This document shows, piece by piece, positions 1 through 9,100 of a stretch of 15,163 bases of DNA. The notes below the pieces were generated by a model, which was not told where the DNA came from, made no database searches, and saw only the letters and a list, made by a program, of their open reading frames with translations. Position numbers and translations under genes: made by a program. The first letter of the stretch is position 1. Each line of letters opens with the position of its first letter. Source of the DNA: Baffinella frigidus (taxonomy: Eukaryota; Cryptophyceae; Cryptomonadales; Baffinellaceae); contig MU646529.1 in the NCBI GenBank assembly GCA_026770585.1, positions 19,395 through 34,557 of the forward strand, written 5' to 3'.

Positions 1-286
1 TCCGGCGTCAACCTCCGGCATTCCGTATCTCACCCTACCGTATTGCATACCGTACAACCCTACGGGATGACACTCCATGCAGCAAGTTACGAAGGGATTT
101 CGTGAATAACCCACGTGTGAATAATCCATTGGACCCTACGGTTGGCAATACCGTGGGGACATAAGCTGGTCCTACAGATATCCTAACCGAGTCTTGGTTG
201 ACATCAAACCAAGAAACCCTTCGTGGCCCGCTGTGTGTGGCGACACCCCAGGCTTACGTGAAGCGGTAGCGTCAAAAAGAAACTTA
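1..286. repeat. Degraded foldback element of the CGGGCTACGAAGGG family
   Basis: There is no coding signal. The sequence contains repeated ccctac and taccgtat motifs. The stretches ttacgaagggatttcgtgaa (87-106) and cccttcgtggcccgctgtgt (217-236) face each other as inverted halves. The same inverted pair, cacagcgggctacgaaggga and its complement, bounds better preserved elements at 4182-4341 and 8011-8170. Confidence 0.5.
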
Positions 287-513
287 GCTCTGCCTCACTC
301 GGGTTGACGGACTATTCTCGAGTTAACTTGCTGTGTGTGTGGTACAAATTCGTCGACTTTGAAGCGGAAAAGAGCATGGTCTCACCAAATTGGCGAGACC
401 AAATAGACTGAGCCAGACCTAGGAAACCTGGACAAGCCAAGCGAGCGTCGAGGAGAGGGCAGCGCAGGGTGTCTAGCTCGGCCTCAATAAAACTCCTCTT
501 GCCATAAAACACA
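287..513. mobile_element. Foldback element, AGCTCTGCCTCA family, rearranged
   Basis: It opens with tagctctgcctcactcgg. It contains a short hairpin at 377-401, ggtctcacc and ggcgagacc. It ends near ctagctcggcctcaataaaa and ccataaaacacatt, which match one terminus of the complete element at 12626-12744. The internal sequence ggactattctcgagttaac is the inverted form of a motif at 2322-2342 and 11609-11630. It is probably a composite of two insertions. Confidence 0.5.
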
Positions 514-1008
514 TTCCTGCAAATGACCATCATGGCGACCCGGACTCTCGAACACGAGAAGGGGGCGCAGGGGGGGTGTCAGAGGTGCGGGAGGGGATGC
601 GAGGAGGAGGGCGGTGCCTTGGCGACTCCCGAAGGAGGCCGGGTGCGCCCCCGCTGCGACGTTGCTCGCTGCCGCAAAGTTTGGCTGCGGGATCGGCGGG
701 CGCTGCTGCGCATGGTACGGAAGCGGCGGCTGCGAGCCGGGGCGTGGCACGATCTGGTTCACGCTCTTTGGGCGGTCGGTAGAGGGCGGCCCGAAAGCAG
801 GACGCGCTGGGGGAGGGGTCGGCGGACGGAGTGGGCGGTACTGCCCCGGCGTTCCCTGCCCCGGCGCTCCCTGCACTGGCGTGCCGAAAGTGGGGAGCTG
901 GTTGCCGCTTGCGCGCGCCAGGTTCGGCGGGTAGAAGGCTGTGACCGCAGCGCCGTCACCCAAGGTCGGGGATGGCGCGCGTTTCCTATCTCCGTTCCCC
1001 TGACTCAT
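484..1008 (-). CDS. Possible first exon of a divergent proline-rich protein
   Basis: An open frame of 174 codons starts at an ATG whose complement lies at 1006-1008. It reads away from the glutathione S-transferase gene that starts at 1584. The product begins MSQGNGDRKRAPSP and is rich in Pro, Gly, Ala and Gln, with short repeats such as GAPGQGTPGQ and PPTPPPARPAFGPP. No folded domain is recognisable. Pro/Gly-rich N-termini of this kind occur in COPII coat proteins such as Sec24 and in many RNA-binding proteins, but nothing here decides between them. Its GC richness resembles the neighbouring real exons rather than the intronic DNA. Below about 515 the sequence becomes repeat-element DNA, so the exon probably ends earlier than the stop codon. 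One candidate donor (GTCGCC) begins at 539 on the minus strand, ending the exon at 540. Later exons would lie left of the window. It could also be a chance frame in GC-rich DNA. Confidence 0.35.
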   Translation of the reverse strand: MSQGNGDRKRAPSPTLGDGAAVTAFYPPNLARASGNQLPTFGTPVQGAPGQGTPGQYRPLRPPTPPPARPAFGPPSTDRPKSVNQIVPRPGSQPPLPYHAQQRPPIPQPNFAAASNVAAGAHPASFGSRQGTALLLASPPAPLTPPLRPLLVFESPGRHDGHLQECVLWQEEFY

Positions 1009-1583
1009 CTTTCCAAACGCACTCCTCCCAAGTTACGCAGGGAGATGATACAGAGGAAGTCTTCCTCCAAGCGAAGCCGCCTGCTGAAGAGTCCCCCCCG
1101 CGAAATGCGCGACTGTCACGAGATCAGCGCTGAGGTGCGGCGGCCGCAGCGGAGGAGAGTGCCCGGGGGATCTCTAGACCTCCAGGGCGCCCATCTCAGC
1201 TGTTTGTCGCGCTTCAATCAGCACACACGCACCTGCCCAAACAATGCTCTGTCAAACCACCTGGCAGGTCAAACCCGCCGCGTCACGAGCGCCCGGGTGA
1301 TCTGCGCACTTCGTCACGTAAATGGACGGAGTGGGGAGCTTTGTCGGGCGAGCACCTTGGGGTGAGGGAGTTCTGGAGCAAGGAGACTCGCACCACGTAA
1401 CCACGTAACCCACTTTACTTCCGGAAGAAGGTCACGTTACAACCACGCAAGGCCGCAGGTGGGGTATTTCAAAAGTCAATTTCTCAGGTCTTTCGCTGAT
1501 GGTCCGCCCAAAGTTGACAAACGGCTCCCCTGCGTGGGACTCTGTGGCACCCTCACCCAAGCGATCTGTGAGATCCCACGTTG
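1009..1583. promoter_or_regulatory. Intergenic region, candidate bidirectional promoter
   Basis: These 575 nt separate the start of the plus-strand transferase gene from the start of the minus-strand proline-rich frame. Visible motifs are two abutting CCACGTAA octamers (1393-1400 and 1401-1408), the perfect palindrome CTTCCGGAAG (1418-1427) and GTCACGTTAC (1431-1440), which carries the same ACGT core in the opposite sense. ACGT cores are typical of bZIP and bHLH sites in other eukaryotes; their use here is inference. No TATA box is evident. Several frames cross the region, but none has a recognisable product. Confidence 0.35.
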
Positions 1584-1913
1584 ATGCGGCGTTCCCTTCG
1601 CACAGCAGGAGCCCTCATCCTGCTGTCCTCCTCATCCACATTCGCCTTCTCCTCCTCCGCGCTCCACTCTGTTTCCAGCCTCAGGTCGGCGGTCGGTCGC
1701 CCGATCCCGGGAGCCTCCCGCGCCCTGGGGACGTGGAGCAGCCGCGCTCGCTCCGCGCCGGTCATGAACCTGTTCGGATCGGTGAGCAAGGGAATCTCTA
1801 ACGCGATGCGTGGTGGTGCCGGCGGCGCGGCGTCCGGTGGCGGGCGCCCTTATTCTCCCAGGAGTGCCGCGTTCGTGGACGGAGCGCCGTCCTGGGAGAC
1901 GCTGAAGGAGGAG
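1584..1913 (+). CDS. Exon 1: bipartite targeting sequence and linker start
   Basis: This exon encodes residues 1-110. It opens with [20 protein letters not shown]: two early arginines, a hydrophobic core, then Ala-Phe, the kind of signal-peptide end with Phe at or near +1 known from complex red-lineage plastids. The next ~65 residues are Ser/Ala/Arg/Gly-rich with very few acidic residues, as in a transit peptide. The exon ends SWETLKEE at the donor GAG|GTAACG (1914). An in-frame TTG precedes the ATG and is not needed. A second in-frame ATG ([10 protein letters not shown]) could give a shorter, non-targeted product. No copies of this exon's edge were found in intron 1. Confidence 0.82.
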
Positions 1914-4900
1914 GTAACGCTCCCCAGCGCGTTCGCCTGTCCTGTTCCCGGCTTCACGCGAGAGCTGGCGCGAAAAATATACGCCTCTTCTGCGTGACAT
2001 GCTAGGGATGCCCGGTCTTGCTTTCGATCCTGTGGGAACAGTTGATTTGCACAACCTAAACCCTAAATATTGAACCCTACACCCTGAACCCTAAACTCTA
2101 AACCCTACACCCTGAACCCTCAACCCTGAAACACTGAAACCCAAACCCTAAACACTGAACCCTACACCCTGAACCCTGAACCCTGAACCCGAAATCCGAA
2201 ACTCTAAACCCGAAACCCTAACCCGAAACCCTGACTCTCAGTCTATTTGGTCTCACCAATTTGGCGAGACCGGGCTCTTTTTCGATCCAAGGTTGCCGGA
2301 TTTGTACCACCAACCCAGACTGTCAACTTGAGAATAGTCGGTGATCCCGACTGAGGCAGCGCTGCAGTGCACTCCGAGCCAGAACATTTCGCCTAAGTCA
2401 ACTCCCCCTGAAAACCACAGCCTTAAGTCAAATGCCGGCTCCCAGAGCCGGTCCATCTAAACGAAATGGCAACTTACTGCCGAAGATCAGGTCTGTTGAC
2501 TGAAGGTAAAAGATCTTGGCTGGCAGTGCAGTGCAGGTGTCGTGCTGGAGCAAATGAGAATAGACTTTTATTGAACTTGTCACGTCGGACCACCAACTTA
2601 AGGCGTCCAGAGAGGGCTCGAACTAAGTACTTCCACGATACTAAATGTACAACCGGACCTCTACCTATGCTGGAGTACAATGTGCGGGACGCGAGAGCGT
2701 CTCGCAACATACCTAAACCAGTATCACTCTGTATGCATGCTACCACGCAAGAGTGTAACACAGACCTGGGAAAACAAGTCAGTTCACACGGACTTTGTAT
2801 CAACTTCCCGAAATTTCGATTTTTCTCTGGGGAGAATGTTGACTTATGAACATTTGAAAATAGCCAGATCTGGCTATTTCTCCTGCAGGCCACTCTGCCC
2901 TACACTCTTGCGTGGTAGCGTGTATGTGTGGCATGTTAGGGTGGCTGTTGCTATCTTGGGCATCAAACCCATACCTAACTAGCAAAAAAGTGATACTGAT
3001 CCAGTCGTGTCATTTCGGAAGAATCAATAGTGCCAATCGGTGGGCTTCGAGGGTTTTGGGTTTGAATCTGGGGCCGGATTCTGGGGTGTTACGTGACCAA
3101 ATTTACACCAGAAAATCCTTAAAGTTAATTATCTCCGGGCAAGTTGACTTTTGTGGATACGGGGTCTGTAATGTTCCGAAATTACGCGAGAGCAGGTGCT
3201 GAAGACGGTGGTGGGGAAGACATGCTAGAGCGCTTGAGGGAAAACTTTGCCGATTTCAACGAGAAATGTTTTCAGAATTTGTACCAGAATCGTTTAGATG
3301 GACCGGTTTCATGACACGTCCTGGTACAAAAGTTCTGAATTTCTGAAAACATTTCTCTTTGAAATCGGCCAAGTTTTTCCGCAAGCGCTCTAGGAACCGC
3401 TCGTGCTTTTCGCCCCTGCCACAGATCTCATGTGGAAACACTTATAATTTATAAACTGGATTTCAATCAAAATTACTACACGTTTGCTTTAGTATTACTA
3501 GTAGAGATCGTTGTGTGTAGTAAATTTCATTGACTCGAGTTTATGAATTATCAGTGTTTGCGTGTGAGATCGGGCGCCCTCCTGCTCAAGTGCACTCGGA
3601 GCCAGAACATTTCACCTAAGTCAACTCCCCCTGAAAACCAGCGCCTTAAGTCAAATGCCTGCCATGATGGCAGGGTCCATCTAAACGAAATCAGGGGAAA
3701 GTTGACTTAGGTGAGCTGGTTGACTTAGCTGAAATCTTGTGGGTAGGAGTGAAGTGGTGTCCAATGTGCACTGGGCACGTTGACCTTTGTTGAAAGGTCC
3801 GTAGTCCACCGTGTGGATAAAGGTCCGCAGTCCACCGTGTGGATAAAGGTCCGTAGTCCACCGTGTGGTCAGCAATGTTCCGAAATTACGCGAGAGCAGG
3901 TGTTGAGGACGGATGTGGGGAAGAGGCTAGCGGAGGAGAAGGCTCTTCGGGGTGTTACGTGACCAAATTCACACCAGAAAATCTGTAAGGTTAATTATCT
4001 CTGGGCAAGTTGACTTTTGTTGAAAGGTCCGTAGTCCACCGTGTGGATAAGAGGTCAGTAAATTACGCGAGAGCAGGTGTTGAAGACGGATGTGGGAAAG
4101 AGGCTTGCGGAGGAGAAGGCTCTTCGGGAGATGGGCGGGGGCCCGCCCCACACCATGAACAAGGTCCGTCATTCTTCTCCACCACACAGCGGGCTACGAC
4201 GGGATTTTCGGGCACTCAGTGCCCGAGTTTCCGTTACCTTATCCGTAGGAACTCCCCTAACCCCTACGGGTTGCCTACCGTAGGGTCCTAGGTCTCATCG
4301 CTTTGGGGTTATTCAAATTCCCTTCGAAGTCGTCTGTGTGGTTAGCAGCCACTGGGGGCTTCACGGATACAGTCCATCTAAACCATTTGTACTTGATTCT
4401 TATCCATTTGCATTGGATTCTAACCGCGTTTCCCCCGGATATCCGGGGGGGGGGGGGCTCGACCGCTGCTAAGTGGTAGGGCGTAGGATTTGGGAAAGCG
4501 CACCAAGTTGGAGAAGTAGAGAGGAAGAGGAGAAGAAGCACCCAAAGAACAAGAGAAGAAGAGTCTTTTTGGTCCGTTTATGTAGTGGGTAAACTCCCAC
4601 AAAGTATTAACGGACTTTCCTGGAGGAGAGAGTTTGTTTTGCCTTGGTGGCGTTGAAAGGAAACTGCCGTCACTTGTAAAAAACGTGGCCTCAAGTCCGG
4701 GAAAGCGAGTTACTTTCATAGTGACGCCCCCCGAACTTAATTTTGCAAAGTAACTCATTATTGGTACAAATTACACAAAAAAATATATTCACGCAAGTGA
4801 CTTGGTAAAAAAAACGGTTATCACGCGAGTTCTAGCTCTGCCTCAGTTAGTCCAGGCTCCTCGTTAAATACATTTAGATCATGACTCCGCACAAACGCTT

Positions 4901-6116
4901 TACCACAAAGAACATCTAAATGTATTTAATCCAGTCCCCGAGTATTCAAAATAAGTAGCTGGATTGAATCGTGCAGATGCGGGTGTTCGGACACAAAGAG
5001 AAGAATGCCCCGAACCTTCAACCCTGAACCCGAAACCCGACACCCGACACCCAAAACCCAAAACCCGAAACCCGAAAACCGAAACCCGAAACCCTGAACC
5101 CGAAACCCGAAGTACAAACGCTCCACCACAAAGAACATCTAAATGCATTTCATGAGGAGCCCAGATTGACTGAGACAGCGCTATGCGTTACTCGAAAAAA
5201 AATTCATCTCGGACCATACCAGAATCTGTCCTGATGCAAAGGCGTAAGATAGCATCATTTGATGCCTAAAATAGCGTATACACCCTTACCTTCCGCGTGG
5301 GGAGCCTAAGATAGTGGGACAGAGCTATGCGTTCCTCTGAACATATTGAAAGACAAAGGGTAAGCTGGGCAGATGCGGCTATTCGGACACAAGGAGGAGG
5401 AAGTGCGCGTAGTGCTCTACCACGAAAACTGGATATTACGACTATGTTTGTGGTTGGGCAAAATATGAATCGTGCAGATGCGGGTGTTCGGTCGCAAGGA
5501 GGAGGATCCCCCCAACCTTCAACCCTGAACCCGACACCCGAAACCCGAAACCCTAAACCCGAAACCATCAGATGCGGCTGTTCGGGCAGAAGGAGGAGGA
5601 CGTGCGCGTGGTGCTCTACCGCGACGCGGCGGCATGGTGCCCGTACTGCCAGAAGGTCCCGCCCGCGAACCCCAACATCCTCAAGATGAAACAGCCCCTG
5701 AAGAGTGTGACGCCGCGGCATGGTGCCGGCACTGCCAGAAGGTCCCGCCCACGAGCCCGAACTGCGAAAACGAACAAAAATATCAGCGTTTGGTAAACAT
5801 ATTAGCGTCTGGTAAAAATGTTAGCGTCTGGTAACGAGTTACTGCACAGTTGGGTCATACTGGCCAAGGATTTGTGTAGTGATTTTCTCGTTGGACGAAG
5901 CTGGTGGTTTTGTTGGTGTGGAGGAGGATGCGCGTGTGGTGCTGTACCATCATCCTCTCATCACGAACCAAACTACCAGCTTCGGCTAACGAGAAAAATC
6001 ACTACACAAATCTTTGACTATTACCAGCATGACGTGATGCTCTACCGCGGGATGGTGCCCTGACTGCAGAAGCCCCCCCAGCGAACCCCACTACCCTGAA
6101 CCCTAAACCCTAAACC

Positions 6117-6148
<32 letters not shown>

Positions 6149-9100
6149 ACCCCAAACCCTAAACCCTAAACCATACCCCTAAACCCTGAATTCGACGGGG
6201 TTAGATCACCTGACTTGGACGCTTTTTCCGAAGGTGTGGCTGCTGCGTTTTCGAACCCCGAATTCGACAGGTGTAAATGCCCTGAGTTCGACATGTTTAA
6301 ATAACCTGAATTCGACGCTTTTTCCGAAGGTGTGTCTGCTGCTTGAAGGTGCGGCTGCTGGCACACCTTCAAGCAGCAGACACACCAAAACCCGAATTCG
6401 ACAGGTGTAAATACCCTGAATTCGACGGGGTTCAATACGCTGACTTCGACGCTTTTTCCGAAGGTGTGGCGGCTGCTTTTTTGAACCCCGAATTCGACAG
6501 GTGTAAATGCCCTGAGTTCGACAGGTTTAAATAACCTGAATTCGACGCTTTTTCCGAAGGTGTGGCTGCTGCTGGAGGAGAAGCAGCTCCCGTACAGGTT
6601 GGGAGCCTCCCTTGTTGACTAATCAGACGGTTGACTAATCAGTCGGTTAGCTAATAAGACGGTTGACTAATCAGACTGTTGACTAATAAGACTGTCTAAT
6701 TAGTGGCGCCTCCCTTGTTGTGAGGACTAAGTCTTTTCCCCCACTGTTGACTAACAAGACTTATCACTAATTAGTGGCGTCTTATCACTAATTAGTGGCG
6801 TCATTTCACTCATTAGTGGCGCCTCCTTTGGTGTGAGGACTAGGTCCTGGATGGGCCCGCCTCAGGGGAAAAGGGCTCCAAGGCCGGGCCATTAGTCCTC
6901 ACACGTGTTGACTGATCAGACGGTTGACTAATCATGGATTTTTTGCCACGTACAAAGGAGCCTCCCGCGACTGTTGACTAATTATCGTACACAACATGTA
7001 GAGTGCACATTGCGTCTCTCGGCGCCCCTCAGACACAGCCTCGGGGATACGCCCAATCGATTGGCCGGGAACGATAAGCTCTGTCATGTGTTCCTCCTAC
7101 GCGGGAGAGCTACATGTCATTTTACGCCCTGCGTCCATCTATTATTTTCCCTTGAAATCGGCAAAAGTTGCCGAAAATGCCCACAAATGATTGACTTTGA
7201 CGGAAAAGTAACCGCAGGATATGCCCAAAAAGGGCTCCAAGAAACCACCCAGCCCTCCCCCGTAGTCCGCTCGCTCTGCCAAGGGCGGTTGGCCGTTTTT
7301 AGGTGTTTCCCCCTGAAATGCCCAATACATACTACGGGGGAGGGCTGGGTGGTTTCTTGGGGCCCTTTTTGGGCATATCCTGCGGTTACTTTTCCGTCAA
7401 AGTCAATTATTTGTGGGTATTTTCGGCAACTTTTGCCGATTTCAAGGGAAAATAATAGATGGACGCAGGGCGTAAAATGACATGTAGCTCTCTCGCGTAG
7501 TACATGGCGTCAGGCCGTGTTGGAATCAACCAAGGTCTCTCTCGTCAATGCGCCTCCATCCACTCGAGAATGCTGGAGGGTCCTATTTACATGTGGGGGT
7601 GTAAACATTTGTACCAGGATAAGGTGTTCCAACCTCGTGACTGTGCTAATTTCGCAGAGTTACGTGGCCAATCAACGAAAGTTACCACACAAATGCCCAC
7701 TTTTAAAAGCACATCGGTTTTAAATAGGCCCGGCCCCTCTAGCATTCTCGTGTGGATGTTCAAAGCCTCCCCCGGATTAGCTATCGCTCTGGGTACAAAA
7801 ACAGCCGGGATCAGTCAACTGATTCGGGCCTCTGTAATAAAGCAGCGGGCTACGAAGGGATCTTCGGCCCGATTCCGCCGCCACGTGGCGATTAGCCTTT
7901 ATATATACTGTTCTCTCTCTCTTAACCCTCAACCCCACACCCTAAACCCTACACCCTGAATCCTCAACCCTACACCCTGCACCATACATCCAAGCCAACA
8001 TGGCCACCCACGACACAGCGGGCTACGAAGGGATCTTCGGCCCGATTCGGGCCACCTTTCCGTTACCTTATCTCTAGGAGCCCCCTATGTCCCGGTATTG
8101 CCTAACGTAGGGGCTATGGATTATCCCTGTATGGGTTATTCAGGAGATCCCTTTGTAGTCCGCTGTGTGGAGGGGGGGATTCCCGTCTCCCCTCCACACA
8201 CTCCATTTGGTGTGAAATCCGATTGTTTTTATTCCGGTTTGATTTGGATTAATCCCTAACACCCCCCCCCCTACCCCCAAACCCCTACCCCCAAACCCGA
8301 GACCCGAAATCCGAAGCCCGAAACCCGAAGCCCGAAACCCGAAGCCCGAAACCCGAAACCCGGTGCCCAAACTCTTAGAGACAGTCGAAGTCTCCATGAC
8401 CCTTGAATCCCAAACCCGAATCGCGAAACCCGAAACCCGAAACCCGAAACCCGAAACAGGGTTGAGACAATCAACCCGCGGTCCTACGAGAACGAGAACC
8501 CGAAACACGAAACCTGGAACCCGAAACCACGAAACCTAGAACCCGAAACCCGAAACCCGAAACCCGATACCCGATACCCGAAAATAAATACCCGAAACCC
8601 GCAACCCCAGGGTCGAGAAAATCAACATGCGGTCCTACGGTGAGAAGCCAGATTGGTTCATGAAAAAGATGCCCCGGGGCCTCCTTCCGGTACCTTCCCT
8701 CAAGAGATTTTATCCTCCATAGCCCTAAACCCCAAACATTAAACACTAAATAGTAAATAGTAAATAGTCAACACTAGATCACTAAACACTAAACACTAAA
8801 CACTAAACACTAAACACTAAAAGCTAAAAACTCAACACTAAACACTCAAAACTAAAAACTCAACACTCAGAACTAAATACTCAACACCAAACACTGCAAA
8901 CTAAAACCTCAACACTGAAAACTCAACAATCGACACTAAGCCCTAACTACTAAACACTAAACACTAAACACTAAACACGAAACACGAAACACGAAACACG
9001 AAACACGAAACACGAAACACTAAACACTAAACACTAAACACTAAACACTTAACACTTAACACTTAACCCGGGACTAGGTTGTCGAGATCGACGGGAAGAT

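Larger units (their letters stand above)
4830..5182. mobile_element. AGCTCTGCCTCAGT foldback element with nested array and exon 3 shard
   Basis: The left terminus ctagctctgcctcagttagt is inverted at the right end as tgactgagacagcgct. The arms continue to aatacatttagat and atctaaatgcatttcatg. The interior holds a second small foldback (4863-4930), an exon 3 acceptor-edge shard (4974-5009) and a CCCGAAA array (5010-5110). The shard and array thus sit inside a mobile-element-like frame. Confidence 0.6.

Noticed and set aside
523-1365. 280-codon plus-strand frame, Arg/Gly/Cys-rich
   Set aside because: It lies opposite the proline-rich minus-strand frame and continues into the intergenic region. 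Its composition is what GC-rich antisense DNA gives, and it has no domain.
2050-2240. True chromosome end
   Set aside because: Arrays recur at about ten places inside one gene, are imperfect, and are followed by coding exons, so they are interstitial.
3045-3085. tRNA-like B box (gggtttgaatctgg)
   Set aside because: There is no matching A box, acceptor stem or anticodon arm around it; it is a single chance-level motif.
3793-3868. CRISPR array
   Set aside because: The 26-bp units are directly tandem with no spacers and lie in a eukaryotic intron.
6974-7480. 168-codon frame in intron 4
   Set aside because: It spans the arms of the 170-bp foldback; the inverted repeat makes both strands open together. 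No domain is visible.
8366-8400. Possible exon 6 shard (acagtcgaagtctccatgac)
   Set aside because: Similarity to the exon 6 sequence is too short and needs gaps; it cannot be told from chance.
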